From Streptomyces lichenis (lineage in GTDB: Bacteria; Actinomycetota; Actinomycetes; Streptomycetales; Streptomycetaceae): a DNA stretch of 64,000 bases. The first letter of the stretch is position 1. Each line of letters begins with the position of its first letter. The stretch is taken from contig NZ_JALPTH010000005.1 of the NCBI RefSeq assembly GCF_023218175.1, positions 240,173-304,172 of the forward strand, written 5' to 3'. The notes beneath the pieces were generated by a model. The model made no database searches, was not told the origin of the DNA, and saw only the letters and a list, made by a program, of their open reading frames with translations. The translations under genes were made by a program, and so were the position numbers. This document shows positions 8,439 to 19,049 of the stretch, one piece after another.

Positions 8439-9563
8439 GTGACGGACCGCGTCACGGCCGGCCGCCCCGGACCCGGCGGCCCCGCGCCCGGACACCGCGA
8501 GGACGGCCGCCCCGGACCCGGCGGTACGGCAGCCGGGCACCCCGGCACCGCACGCTCCACCACCGGCCACCGCACCCCCAGCGGCTCCCCCGCCGCCCCC
8601 GCCCCCTCCCCTGCCGCCGTCCGGCCCGGCGGGCGGAGCGGGGCGCGGGCCCGGGCGGGGGCGGCGGCCCTGCTGCTGGCGCCGTTCTTCGTGCTGTTCG
8701 CCGTGGTGATGGTGCTGCCGATCGGTTACGCGCTCTGGCTGAGCCTGTTCACCGAGAAGCAGTCCGGGCTCGGCTTCGGCGGCACCGAGACCGTCTTCAG
8801 CGGGCTGGGCAACTACACGGCGGCGCTGGGCGACGCGGCCTTCCGCGAGGGCTTCCTGGTGCTGCTCGGCTACTGCCTGGTCTACATCCCGCTGCTGCTG
8901 GCCGGCGGACTGGGGCTGGCACTGCTGCTGGACTCGGCGCTGGCCCGGGCCCGCCGCTTCTTCCAGCTGGCGCTGTTCCTGCCGCACGCCGTCCCCGGCA
9001 TCATCGCCGCGCTGATCTGGGTGTACCTCTACACCCCGCAGCTCAGCCCGGTGGTGAAGGCCATGGAGGCCGGCGGTATCGGCTTCGACTTCTTCTCCCC
9101 CTCCGGCGCCCTCCCCTCGGTGGTCAACATCGCGCTGTGGGAGTGGCTCGGCTACAACATGGTCATCTTCTACGCCGCCCTCCAGGCCATCGACCGCTCC
9201 GTCCTGGAGGCCGCCACCGTGGACGGCGCCGGGGCCTGGCGCACCGCCTTCTCCATCAAACTCCCCCTGATCCGGGCGTCCGTGGTGATGGTCGCCCTGT
9301 TCACCGTGATCGGTTCGCTCCAGTTGTTCACCGAGCCGCTGATCCTCAACAAGGGCACCGGCTCCGCCGTCACCTCCACCTGGACGCCCAACATGTACGC
9401 GTACACCGCGGCGTTCGACCGGAACGACTACGGGCTGGCCGCCGCCGCCTCGGTGCTGCTGGCACTCACCGCCGCACTGCTCTCGTTCGCCGTCACCCGC
9501 CTCGCCGGCAACCGTGAGAAGAAGAGCAAGGAGCGCAAGGCTCGGAAGGAGCGCACGGCATGA
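8439..9563 (+). CDS. Sugar ABC transporter permease, MalF type
   Basis: A 374-residue membrane permease of the MalF/UgpA class. After a 70-residue Pro/Gly/Arg-rich cytoplasmic tail, six membrane segments follow, the first at LLLAPFFVLFAVVMVLPIGY. The coupling motif EAATVDGAGAWRTAFSIKLP (EAA loop) contacts the ATPase. It starts four bases after the solute-binding protein gene and overlaps the next permease gene by four bases (ATGA), indicating translational coupling. The C-terminus is strongly basic (KKSKERKARKERTA). Confidence 0.92.
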   Translation: MTDRVTAGRPGPGGPAPGHREDGRPGPGGTAAGHPGTARSTTGHRTPSGSPAAPAPSPAAVRPGGRSGARARAGAAALLLAPFFVLFAVVMVLPIGYALWLSLFTEKQSGLGFGGTETVFSGLGNYTAALGDAAFREGFLVLLGYCLVYIPLLLAGGLGLALLLDSALARARRFFQLALFLPHAVPGIIAALIWVYLYTPQLSPVVKAMEAGGIGFDFFSPSGALPSVVNIALWEWLGYNMVIFYAALQAIDRSVLEAATVDGAGAWRTAFSIKLPLIRASVVMVALFTVIGSLQLFTEPLILNKGTGSAVTSTWTPNMYAYTAAFDRNDYGLAAAASVLLALTAALLSFAVTRLAGNREKKSKERKARKERTA

Positions 9564-10435
9564 GCGCCACCACCCCCACTCGGCCCGGGCCACGCCGCTC
9601 GGGGCCCTGGCTGTCGAAGGCCGCGGTCAACGGCGCCCTGCTGCTCTCCGCCTGCTACATGCTCTTCCCCCTGGTCTGGCTGGTCACCGCCGCCACCAAG
9701 GACGCGGGCGGGCTGCTCGGCGGGAACGCCTTCTCCTTCGAGGGCTTCGACCTCGGCGGCAACCTCGCCCGGCTCGCCGAGTACGGCGACGGGGTCTACT
9801 TCCGCTGGTACCTCAACAGCCTGCTCTACGCCGGCGGCGGCGCCCTGGTCTGCTCCTTCGTCTGCATCGCGGCCGGCTACGCCTTCGACACCTACGACTT
9901 CCGGGGCAAGGAGAAGCTGTTCGGCGTGGTGCTGATGGGCGTGCTCGTGCCCAGCACCGCGCTCGCCCTGCCCATGTACCTGCTCGCCAGCAAGACCGGG
10001 GTGGTCAACAGCTACTGGGCGGTGCTCGTCCCCGTACTGGTCAACCCCTTCGGGGTCTACCTCTCCCGGGTGTTCTGCGCCGGCTACATCCCCGGCGAGG
10101 CCCTGGAGGCGGCCCGGATCGACGGCGCCGGGGAACTGCGCACCTTCTGGTCCATCGGGCTGCCCATGGTCATGCCGGGCCTGGTGACCGTCTTCCTCTT
10201 CCAGTTCACCGCCATCTGGAACAACTTCTTCCTCCCCCTGGTGATGCTCTCCGACCAGCAGCTCTTCCCACTGAGCCTCGGCCTGTACGCGTGGAACAGC
10301 AACGCCCACGCCGAGCCCGGCTTCTACCCCCTCGTCGTCACCGGCTCCCTGCTCGCCGTGGTCCCCCTCGTCGTCGCCTTCGTCTCGCTGCAACGCCACT
10401 GGAAGGCGGGACTGACCGCCGGCAGCGTCAAGTGA
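9560..10435 (+). CDS. Sugar ABC transporter permease, MalG type
   Basis: A 291-residue partner permease of the MalG/UgpE class with six hydrophobic segments and the EAA loop EAARIDGAGELRTFWSIGLP. It forms the transmembrane heterodimer with the preceding gene product. No ATP-binding subunit is encoded in the operon; in Streptomyces many such transporters share the general ATPase MsiK, so an ATPase encoded elsewhere is expected. Confidence 0.92.
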   Translation: MSATTPTRPGPRRSGPWLSKAAVNGALLLSACYMLFPLVWLVTAATKDAGGLLGGNAFSFEGFDLGGNLARLAEYGDGVYFRWYLNSLLYAGGGALVCSFVCIAAGYAFDTYDFRGKEKLFGVVLMGVLVPSTALALPMYLLASKTGVVNSYWAVLVPVLVNPFGVYLSRVFCAGYIPGEALEAARIDGAGELRTFWSIGLPMVMPGLVTVFLFQFTAIWNNFFLPLVMLSDQQLFPLSLGLYAWNSNAHAEPGFYPLVVTGSLLAVVPLVVAFVSLQRHWKAGLTAGSVK

Positions 10436-10483
10436 CCCCCGAGGCCCCAAGTGAGAACCTCTGTGAGGAGTTCGACTTCCACC

Positions 10484-11548
10484 ATGCACCCAGCCACTGA
10501 CAACCGGCCCGAGCGGCAACCGGCGACACGGCCGGACGACCGGCCCCCGCTGCTGCTGGCGATGGGCCCCGGCGTCCCGGGCCGGCTGCTCACCGACGCC
10601 CACCGGGTCCGGCTGGCCGAGCTGAGCCGGACCGATCCGCGGCTGGTCGCCCACGACCTGGCCGCCCCCACCCCCCGTGTCGCCGCCGCGCTCGCCGAGG
10701 CGGAGGTGCTGCTCACCTGCTGGGGCGCCACCCCGCTCACCGCGGACGTGCTGGACCGGGCGCCCCGGCTGCGGGCCGTGGTGCACGCCGCCGGGTCGGT
10801 GAAGCACCATGTCACCGAGGCCTGCTGGGAGCGCGGCATCGTTGTCACCTCGGCGGCCGCCGCCAACGCGCTGCCGGTCGCCGAGTACACGCTCGCGGTG
10901 ATCCTGCTGGCCGGGAAGCGGGTGGGCCGCGCCGCCCGCCGGTACGCGGAGCTGCGCGCGGGCCACGACTGGCTGGCCGAGCTGTCCGACAGCGGCAACT
11001 ACCGCCGTACCGTCGGGATCGTCGGGGCCTCCCGGATCGGGCGGCGGGTGATCGAGCTGCTGCGCCCCTTCGACCTGGAGGTGCTGCTGTACGACCCGTA
11101 TCTGACGGACACGGAGGCGCTGGCGCTCGGCGCCGTACGCACCGGTCTGGACGAGTTGTGCGCCCGCTCCGACGTGGTCTCGGTGCACGCGCCGCAGCTC
11201 CCCGCCACGTACCGCATGATCGGTGCCCGGCAGCTGGCGCTGATGCCGGACGGGGCGACGCTGGTGAACACCTCGCGCGGATCGCTCGTCGACGAGAGCG
11301 CGCTGCTGGAGCACCTCGCCCCGGGGCGGCTGAGCGCGGTGCTGGACGTCACCGATCCGGACGTACCGCCGCCCGGCTCGCCGCTCTACACCCTGTCGAA
11401 CGTGCTGCTCACCCCGCATATCGCCGGTTCGCTCGGCAATGAGCTGCACCGGATGGCGGACGCGGCCCTGGACGAGTTGGAGCGGTACGCGCGCGGGCTG
11501 CCGTTCGCCGACCCGGTGCACCCCTCGGAGCTCAGCCGGTCGGCATGA
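10484..11548 (+). CDS. D-isomer-specific 2-hydroxyacid dehydrogenase
   Basis: A 354-residue NAD-dependent oxidoreductase of the D-lactate/phosphoglycerate dehydrogenase family. The Rossmann motif is GIVGASRIGRRVIELL, the catalytic arginine lies in NTSRGSLVDE and the catalytic histidine in LLTPHIAGS. ATG 10484 is preceded by GAGGAG at a long spacing; GTG 10451 in the same frame is the alternative. The gene is 48 bases downstream of the permease gene in the same direction, so it probably oxidises or reduces a product of the imported sugar. A strong terminator follows. Confidence 0.87.
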   Translation: MHPATDNRPERQPATRPDDRPPLLLAMGPGVPGRLLTDAHRVRLAELSRTDPRLVAHDLAAPTPRVAAALAEAEVLLTCWGATPLTADVLDRAPRLRAVVHAAGSVKHHVTEACWERGIVVTSAAAANALPVAEYTLAVILLAGKRVGRAARRYAELRAGHDWLAELSDSGNYRRTVGIVGASRIGRRVIELLRPFDLEVLLYDPYLTDTEALALGAVRTGLDELCARSDVVSVHAPQLPATYRMIGARQLALMPDGATLVNTSRGSLVDESALLEHLAPGRLSAVLDVTDPDVPPPGSPLYTLSNVLLTPHIAGSLGNELHRMADAALDELERYARGLPFADPVHPSELSRSA

Positions 11549-11564
11549 CAGGCGTGGACGCACC

Positions 11565-11601
11565 GAGGCCCGGTGCCCCCGCGACGGGGGCACCGGGCCT
11601 C
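11565..11601. terminator. Bidirectional terminator between the dehydrogenase and groEL
   Basis: A perfect 16-bp stem starting GAGGCCCGGTGCCCCC with a GCGAC loop. It lies between convergent genes and should stop both the transporter operon and groEL. Confidence 0.8.
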
Positions 11602-11643
11602 GTGTGTCTCACCGGCGCGGCGGCGTCACGGCCGCCGGGTGCC

Positions 11644-13413
<1,770 letters not shown>

Positions 13414-13462
13414 TCAGCGGTCGTGCTCCGCGGCCGGGCCGCGGTGCTGCCGCTGAGGTGAC

Positions 13463-13771
13463 TTACTTCTCGACGATCGCGAGGACGTCGCGAGCCGAGA
13501 GGACGAGGTACTCCTCGCCGCTGTACTTCACCTCGGTGCCGCCGTACTTGCTGTACAGCACGATGTCGCCGGTCTTGACGTCGAGCGGCAGGCGCTCGCC
13601 GTTCTCGAAGCGGCCCGGGCCCACGGCCAGGACGACGCCCTCCTGGGGCTTCTCCTTGGCGGTGTCCGGAATGACCAGGCCAGAGGCGGTGGTCTGCTCG
13701 GCGTCGAGCGGCTGGACCACGATGCGGTCCTCGAGCGGCTTGATGGCAACCTTGGAGCTGGTGGTCGTCAC
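13463..13771 (-). CDS. groES: Co-chaperonin GroES
   Basis: A 102-residue 10-kDa co-chaperonin that caps the GroEL ring. The mobile loop region (around [18 protein letters not shown]) and the ending [12 protein letters not shown] are typical. It starts at GTG 13771 and is the first gene of the groES-groEL1 operon. Two CIRCE operators overlap its promoter, so the repressor HrcA and heat shock should control it. Confidence 0.97.
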   Translation of the reverse strand: MTTTSSKVAIKPLEDRIVVQPLDAEQTTASGLVIPDTAKEKPQEGVVLAVGPGRFENGERLPLDVKTGDIVLYSKYGGTEVKYSGEEYLVLSARDVLAIVEK

Positions 13772-13870
13772 GATCCGACCTCCCCCTTCGGAGATCTCAC
13801 GGGGTCAACTGTCTGAGGTGGCGACCAGGTCGATCCGTCGTCGCGGGTGCCGGACCTGCCCGTCGCTGTG

Positions 13871-13897
13871 TTGGCACTCTCCAGTGGGGAGTGCCAG
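13871..13897. promoter_or_regulatory. CIRCE operator 1 (HrcA site)
   Basis: TTGGCACTC, nine bases, GAGTGCCAG. This matches the CIRCE consensus TTAGCACTC-N9-GAGTGCTAA at most positions and lies just downstream of the candidate -10 box of groES. Confidence 0.9.
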
Positions 13898-13902
13898 ACC
13901 AG

Positions 13903-13932
13903 AGACTATGACCGCGATTAGCACTCGGTCAA
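13903..13932 (-). promoter_or_regulatory. groES promoter
   Basis: On the minus strand TTGACC (plus 13927-13932) and TAGTCT (plus 13903-13908) are 18 bases apart. CIRCE 2 covers the -35 box and CIRCE 1 follows the -10 box, the arrangement expected for HrcA repression. Confidence 0.7.
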
Positions 13933-13944
13933 GCGGAGTGCCAG
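13918..13944. promoter_or_regulatory. CIRCE operator 2 (HrcA site)
   Basis: TTAGCACTC, nine bases, GAGTGCCAG. The left arm is an exact consensus match; the spacer contains the -35 box of groES. Confidence 0.92.
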
Positions 13945-13986
13945 GCGAGCGCCGCCGCGTCGGGATCGGTGCCTCCCCCGCGGGGG

Positions 13987-14934
13987 TCATCGGCCCTCGG
14001 TCACGGGGCCGCCGGGGGCGCTGCCGGCGAGCCAGCCCCTGGCCGCGGCGGCGCCGAGGGCGGCGTGCCAGGCGGTGGCCATCTTGGCGTAGCCGGCGTC
14101 GTGCGGGTGCAGCTTGTCCACCAGGTCGGCCGGGGTGAGCGCGCCCATGTCGGCGAGCAGGATCCGGCGCCCGGCGGCGGCGCGCCGCTGGACGATCCGG
14201 CGGACCTCGGCGTTGTAGACGGCGATCCGGGCCCGCAGTTCGGCGGTGCGCGCGGGGACCAGGGTGGCCACCACCAGGGTCGCCCCGGGGGCGTCGGCGT
14301 GCAGCTGGTCGACCAGCGCGGCGAGGTGGGCGGGGGCGGTGGCCGGGTTGCCGCGGTTCATGTCGTTGGTGCCGGCGTGCAGCAGGATCACGTCCGGGTG
14401 CCGCACCGGCACCGAGGCGGCGGCGTCCCGCGCGATCCGGCGGATCAGGGCGCCGGGGTGGCCCTCGTTGTCGAGGTCGGCGAAGTCGCCGGAGCGCCGG
14501 GAGCCGACGAAGTCCACCGCGAGCTCGGCGCGGAGGCCGCCGTAGAGCGCGCCGCGGTAGCCGGAGCGGGTGGAGCTGCCGACGCCGAAGGTGATGGAGT
14601 CGCCCAGCGGCATGATCCGCAGCGGCCGCCGCCGCTCCCGGCCCTCACTGGCGAGGGTGCGGACAGCGGCGCCCGGCCGGTCGTCGCCGCGGGCGGCGGA
14701 GGCGTCGGCGATCCGGCCCGGGGCGGCGGCGTGCGCGGGCGGCGCGGCGGGGGCGTCGGCGCCGAGCACGGTGGCCGCCAGCGCGGCGGCGGCGACCCCC
14801 GCGGCGGTGAGCCCCAGGGCCCAGCGGGCCGGGCGGCGCCGACGGTCACTCCGGTACGGGGACGAGGACGGGGACGGGGCCCCGGTCGGGCCACCGGTCG
14901 GCGAAGTCCCCTGCCCGGGCAGGCGTTCTGACAC
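13987..14934 (-). CDS. Secreted or membrane-anchored SGNH/GDSL hydrolase
   Basis: A serine esterase/lipase-fold enzyme. Block I is MPLGDSITFG with the nucleophilic serine, block III is HAGTNDMNRG, and the Asp-His pair is in DKLHPHDAGY. A hydrophobic segment (WALGLTAAGVAAAALAATVL) with preceding arginines acts as a signal anchor. GTG 14934 is preceded by GGGGGGA; a TTG at 15000 in the same frame has no ribosome site. The substrate is unknown; such enzymes deacylate lipids or polysaccharides. Confidence 0.85.
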   Translation of the reverse strand: MSERLPGQGTSPTGGPTGAPSPSSSPYRSDRRRRPARWALGLTAAGVAAAALAATVLGADAPAAPPAHAAAPGRIADASAARGDDRPGAAVRTLASEGRERRRPLRIMPLGDSITFGVGSSTRSGYRGALYGGLRAELAVDFVGSRRSGDFADLDNEGHPGALIRRIARDAAASVPVRHPDVILLHAGTNDMNRGNPATAPAHLAALVDQLHADAPGATLVVATLVPARTAELRARIAVYNAEVRRIVQRRAAAGRRILLADMGALTPADLVDKLHPHDAGYAKMATAWHAALGAAAARGWLAGSAPGGPVTEGR

Positions 14935-15112
14935 GGAGGTCCCCCCACTGGTGCGCTCCGGCCGGCGGTCGGTGTCCCGGCCGGCTCGACTCTCCGTCAA
15001 AAAACGTTAAGCCATCCGGCGTCAGGGTCTTGACCGTTCATATGACGATCAGCTAACGGACATGTTCCCACCTGCCGTCAGCGCCCGTCGTCGCCCCCGC
15101 GCGGGATCCCGC

Positions 15113-16048
15113 TCAGACGTAGTCCTCCAGCCGGGCCACGGCGTACCCCTTGGCGGTGATGACGTTCATGACCTGGCGGACCATGTCGGCCATCGAGCCC
15201 TGCCAGTCGCCCTTGCCGCGGAAGTGGCTGAGGATGATGTCGCCCGGGTGGAGGTCGCGGTCCCACTCGCGCCACTCCATGTGGTCCGCGAAGGCCTCGG
15301 ACGCCCACAGCGGCACGGCCGTGACGCCGCAGGACCGGGCGGCGCGCAGGGTGTCGCTGTCGTAGTTGCCGTAGGGCGGGCGGAACAGCGGCGGCCGCTT
15401 GCCGTACTTCTTCTCGATGACGTCCTGCATGCCGCAGATCTCCTGCCTCTGCTCCTCGTAGGAGAGCGCGGGCAGGTAGCGGTGGTTGAGCGTGTGGTTG
15501 TGCAGGGCGACGCCGCGCTGCTGCATCTGCTTGAAGTAGCCGTAGTCCTCCTTGACCAGGTAGTCGCTGAGGAAGGCGCTGTAGGGCAGGTTCAGCTCGG
15601 TCATCATCCGCAGCAGCTCGGGGTCCTTCTCCGAGCCGTCGTCGATCGTCAGGAAGACGATCTTCTCCTTGGTGGGGACGGTGGTGAAGACCGGCGGCAG
15701 GGACGGGTCGCCGACCTCGAAGCCCTTGCGGAAGGTGATCTCCGGCTTCTTCGCCGGGGGCGCGGGCGCGGGCAGCGGGACCTGCCGCAGCCCCCACTTG
15801 CGGGCGGCGACCACGCGGGCGGCCTGGACCTTGCGGGCCTTCTCGGCGTACGCGGCGAGGGCGCCGGCCGCACCGGCGGCCTGCTCGGGGCGGGGCTGCC
15901 CGGCGGCCCCGGGGGCGCCCGCGCCCCCGTCCTCGGCCGTCGCGCAGGCGGAGCCGAGGGCGGCGAGGGTCAGCGCGCAGAGCGCGATCCGCGCCCGGAC
16001 CCCGGCCCGGGCAACAAGCTTTTGACCTTTTTGTCTTACTAGCTGCAT
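15113..16048 (-). CDS. Secreted polysaccharide deacetylase
   Basis: A NodB-fold deacetylase of 311 residues acting outside the membrane on N- or O-acetylated sugars, for example peptidoglycan or chitin oligomers. The NodB motifs are TIDDGSEKD (catalytic and metal Asp), HNHTLNHRYL (metal His pair) and RPPYGNYD. A signal sequence ends in LGSACATAE, which is close to but not a clean lipobox. ATG 16048 has AGGA upstream; ATG 16057 is an alternative. The gene diverges from the methyltransferase gene. Confidence 0.88.
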   Translation of the reverse strand: MQLVRQKGQKLVARAGVRARIALCALTLAALGSACATAEDGGAGAPGAAGQPRPEQAAGAAGALAAYAEKARKVQAARVVAARKWGLRQVPLPAPAPPAKKPEITFRKGFEVGDPSLPPVFTTVPTKEKIVFLTIDDGSEKDPELLRMMTELNLPYSAFLSDYLVKEDYGYFKQMQQRGVALHNHTLNHRYLPALSYEEQRQEICGMQDVIEKKYGKRPPLFRPPYGNYDSDTLRAARSCGVTAVPLWASEAFADHMEWREWDRDLHPGDIILSHFRGKGDWQGSMADMVRQVMNVITAKGYAVARLEDYV

Positions 16049-16130
16049 GGCGCGCATCCTGTCAACGCCCCGCCTCGTGTACGGGCGACGCCGCCGGGAG
16101 GGCCCCGGACCATGACCCGGCTGGCCCACA

Positions 16131-17345
16131 ATGGGGCAGGTGACCGACCACTCCGCCGCCGCCTCCGCGCCCCGCGCCGCCCTCGACGCCTTCGACGCCC
16201 TGCTCACCGACGAGGGGCAGGCCCTCCTCGCCGAGCTGCGCGACTTCGCCCCGTCCGAGGAGCTGGCGGTCGTCTCCCGGCTGCGGCGCGCGCACCCGGC
16301 CGAGCTGGTGACGGCGGCGGTCGCGCAGGCCCGGCTGCGGCAGCGGGCGGTGGCCAAGTTCGGCGCGGCGGACGCGTACCGGATGTACTTCACGCCCGGC
16401 GGCGTCGAGCAGTCCACCCGCGCCCCGGTGGCCGCCCACCGGGCGGCGCGCTTCGCCGCGCTGGGCGTGGGCAGCGTGGCCGACCTGTGCGGCGGGATCG
16501 GCGGGGACGCGATCGCGCTGGCCCGCGCGGGCATCCGGGTGCTGGCGGTGGACCGCGACCCGCTGGCGGTCGCGGCGGCCCGCGCCAACGCCGCCGCGCT
16601 GGGTCTCGCGGACCTGGTCGAGGTGCGCCGCGCCGATGTGACCGAGGTGGACACCTCCGGCTACGACGCGGTGTTCGTGGACCCGGCGCGGCGCGGCGGC
16701 CGGGGCCGGATCTTCGACCCGGAGGCGTACTCACCGCCGCTGTCCTGGGCGGTCGGCGCGGCCCGTACCGCGCGGCACGCGGCGCTGAAGATCGCGCCCG
16801 GCATCCCGCACGAGGCGGTGCCGCCGGAGGCGGAGGCGGAGTGGGTCTCGGACGGCGGGGACGTCAAGGAGGCGGTGCTCTGGTTCGGTACGCGTCCGGG
16901 CGCCGTGACCGCGACCCTGCTGCCCGGCCCGCGCACCCTGGCCGGCCGGGGGCTGCCCGACCCGGCGGTCCGCCCGCTCGGCCGCTACCTCTACGAGCCG
17001 GACGGCGCGGTGATCCGCGCGCATCTGGTGGCGGAGGCGGCCGAGGAGCTGGCCGGCGGGCTGATCGACGCCACCATCGCGTACATCACCACCGACACGG
17101 CCGCCCCGACCCCGTACGCCACCGGCTACGAGATCACCGACGAGCTGCCGTTCAACCTCAAGCGGCTCAAGGCGCTGCTGAGGGAGCGGGAGGTGGGCAC
17201 CCTGACGGTGAAGAAGCGCGGCTCGGCGGTCGAACCGGAGGAGCTGCGCCGCAAGCTGAAGCCGAAGGGGCCGAACGCGGCCACCGTCTTCCTCACCCGC
17301 GCCGCGGGTGCCCCGGTGATGCTGGTGGGCCGCCCGCTGGCCTGA
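16131..17345 (+). CDS. THUMP-like class I SAM methyltransferase
   Basis: A 404-residue methyltransferase with the SAM-binding motif DLCGGIGGDAIALA at about residue 119, the acidic strand end VLAVDRDPLA, and the catalytic-type motif VFVDPARRG. The C-terminal part resembles the THUMP-like domain of actinobacterial proteins thought to modify RNA. The reaction is not established. ATG 16131 and GTG 16140 are both possible starts. Its last 53 bases overlap the convergent exonuclease gene. Confidence 0.8.
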   Translation: MGQVTDHSAAASAPRAALDAFDALLTDEGQALLAELRDFAPSEELAVVSRLRRAHPAELVTAAVAQARLRQRAVAKFGAADAYRMYFTPGGVEQSTRAPVAAHRAARFAALGVGSVADLCGGIGGDAIALARAGIRVLAVDRDPLAVAAARANAAALGLADLVEVRRADVTEVDTSGYDAVFVDPARRGGRGRIFDPEAYSPPLSWAVGAARTARHAALKIAPGIPHEAVPPEAEAEWVSDGGDVKEAVLWFGTRPGAVTATLLPGPRTLAGRGLPDPAVRPLGRYLYEPDGAVIRAHLVAEAAEELAGGLIDATIAYITTDTAAPTPYATGYEITDELPFNLKRLKALLREREVGTLTVKKRGSAVEPEELRRKLKPKGPNAATVFLTRAAGAPVMLVGRPLA

Positions 17346-17925
17346 ACCCGCCGCGGGAGGCGTACGGGCGGCCGTCCGGCCAGGCGCCGCGCCCGGCGAG
17401 GTCCAGCACCAGGGCGGCGATGTTCCAGGCGTCGTCCTCGCCCCGGTGGTGGCGCCCCTCCAGCGGCAGCCCGGCCACCTCCAGGGCCCGGGCCATCCCG
17501 GGGCGCCTGCCCAGCCCGTACGCCTCCGTGAACACCGCCTTGGCGTTGATGTGCCGGCGCCCGAAGGGGTACGGCGTGGACGTGGCCTCGCACTGGCGGG
17601 TGAACTGCTTGCGGTCGTAGTCGCCCCAGCTCGCCCAGGCCCGCCGGCCGGCCCGGTGCTCGGCGGCCAGCAGCCGGCAGGCCTCGGCGAAGTCCACCCC
17701 GCGGGCGACCTCCTGGGGGGTCAGCCCGGTCAGCTCGGTGCAGAACGCGCTCACCGCCGACCGCTTCGGCCGCACCAGGACGCGGTGCCGGGCGATCCGC
17801 TCCCGCGCGGCGAGGTCCACCACGGTCAGCCCGATCTCGATGATCTCGCTCACCGCGCCGGGCGGCGGCCGGCCCTCCCAGCAGGTCGCCTCGATGTCCA
17901 CCACGTTCAACAGGGCCCCGGTCAT
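17293..17925 (-). CDS. DnaQ-like 3'-5' exonuclease
   Basis: A 210-residue DEDD-type exonuclease. The ExoI motif is VVDIEATCWEG with D10 and E12, ExoII contains WGDYDRKQF, and ExoIII is HRGEDDAWNIA with the DEDDh histidine and aspartate. Stand-alone proteins of this kind resemble ERI-1 or oligoribonuclease-type enzymes and may trim RNA or DNA ends. The last 35 residues are a Pro/Gly-rich tail encoded antisense to the methyltransferase gene end. It starts at ATG 17925. Confidence 0.85.
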   Translation of the reverse strand: MTGALLNVVDIEATCWEGRPPPGAVSEIIEIGLTVVDLAARERIARHRVLVRPKRSAVSAFCTELTGLTPQEVARGVDFAEACRLLAAEHRAGRRAWASWGDYDRKQFTRQCEATSTPYPFGRRHINAKAVFTEAYGLGRRPGMARALEVAGLPLEGRHHRGEDDAWNIAALVLDLAGRGAWPDGRPYASRGGFRPAGGPPASPGHPRRG

Positions 17926-17958
17926 GGCGGTGAGCCTAGGGACGGGCGCCCCCCAAGG

Positions 17959-18615
17959 TCACCCGGTTTTCCGCCCGGCCGCGCCCGGCCGCCCGGTCGC
18001 CCCCAGCCGTATCGCCACCCGGTAGTGCCCGGCCGCCTTCACCAGGCCGAGCAGCCCGTTGACCCAGAGGATCATCCCGGCGCCCATGGCGAAGACGACC
18101 TCCGCGAAGGTGGTGGAGCCGGGCCGGGCGGCGGCCGGTACGGCGAAGCAGAGCCACAGCCCGGCGGCGCACTGGACGAACCCGAGCAGCAGCCAGAGCA
18201 GGCTGAGCCCGGGCGCCCGCAACCGGGGGTCGCGCACCGGGGCCGGGTCCAGCGCGGCCCACTCCAGCAGCCGCGCGCGGGCCACCCGGTCCCGCCGCAC
18301 CCCCTCGACCACCCCCCACACCGCGACGGGGAGCCCGACCAGCCCCAGAGCGGCGACGAGGATGACGGCCAGGGCCGTCAGCGGGTCCATCGCCCCGTCC
18401 ACGAGGGACACCAGCCCCAGTCCGAAGACCCCCCACGCGGCCTGGAGCGCCAGCAGCATCAGCAGATACGTACCGAGTCGCCGTACGCCCACCAGCCGGG
18501 CGCCGGCCTCCCCGACCGCCCGCTCCCGGTCCGCCCGCCGGGCCCCCTCGTCCGGCCAGCTCCGCAGAGACGGCGGAGGAGGGGGCGGCGGCAGCGGGGT
18601 GGTTCGACTCGGCAT
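17959..18615 (-). CDS. Small multi-pass membrane protein, unknown function
   Basis: A 218-residue protein with a proline-run N-terminus (PLPPPPPPPSLRS), a basic stretch, and four hydrophobic segments starting at TYLLMLLALQAAWGVFGLG, TALAVILVAALGLVGLP, LSLLWLLLGFVQCAAGLW and FAMGAGMILWVNGLLGL. I do not recognise a named family. It begins 33 bases before the neighbouring DUF6247-like remnant ends and may have been transcribed with it. Confidence 0.65.
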   Translation of the reverse strand: MPSRTTPLPPPPPPPSLRSWPDEGARRADRERAVGEAGARLVGVRRLGTYLLMLLALQAAWGVFGLGLVSLVDGAMDPLTALAVILVAALGLVGLPVAVWGVVEGVRRDRVARARLLEWAALDPAPVRDPRLRAPGLSLLWLLLGFVQCAAGLWLCFAVPAAARPGSTTFAEVVFAMGAGMILWVNGLLGLVKAAGHYRVAIRLGATGRPGAAGRKTG

Positions 18616-18648
18616 CCGCCCGAGGTTAGTAGGCGCCCGGGGGGCGGC

Positions 18649-18991
18649 TCACGCGAGGGCGGCGCGCGCCTCGTCCAGGACGCGGCCCGCCTCGGCCGCG
18701 GCCTGCCGGGCCTCGTACTCCTCGCCCGTCGCGGCGATGTGCTCGGCCTCGCGCAGCCGTGCCGCCGGCCGGGGGCGGCGCTGGATCTCGACGTACAGCG
18801 CCCACTGGGCGGTGAACCGGCGCAGCGGGCGCCGGGTCCGCACCGAGCAGCGCCTGGTCGGCGGCCCGGGCGAGCTCGCGGGTGAACGCGGGCAGCGCGG
18901 CCGGGGCGATCCGCGCGACGGCCGTCCGCAACGCGGCGGCGGTGGCCGGCGGCCGGGGGATCAGGGGGCGGTCCGACGAGCTGAGAGGCAT
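18649..18991 (-). pseudogene. DUF6247-like gene, broken by a one-base frameshift
   Basis: Two minus-strand frames together read as one small Streptomyces protein of the DUF6247 type. The first half (ATG 18991) gives ATAAALRTAVARIAPAALPA followed by FTRELARAADQALLGADPAP. The second half, in the next frame, continues LRRFTAQWALYVEIQRRP to the stop at 18649. The switch is at the GGG run 18827-18829 (CCC on the coding strand), where removing one base restores the frame. DUF6247 proteins are often found beside toxin-like genes; none is recognised here. A sequencing error is the main alternative. Confidence 0.6.
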
Positions 18992-19049
18992 GCTCCACCA
19001 TCCGGTCCAGGGGTCCAGGCCCACCAGTCTGCCGGAGGGGCCAGGAGGC

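Noticed and set aside
18459..19001. A 180-codon minus-strand frame over the DUF6247-like remnant
   Set aside because: It is rich in Arg and Pro, overlaps the membrane protein gene in another frame, and lacks the recognised motifs.
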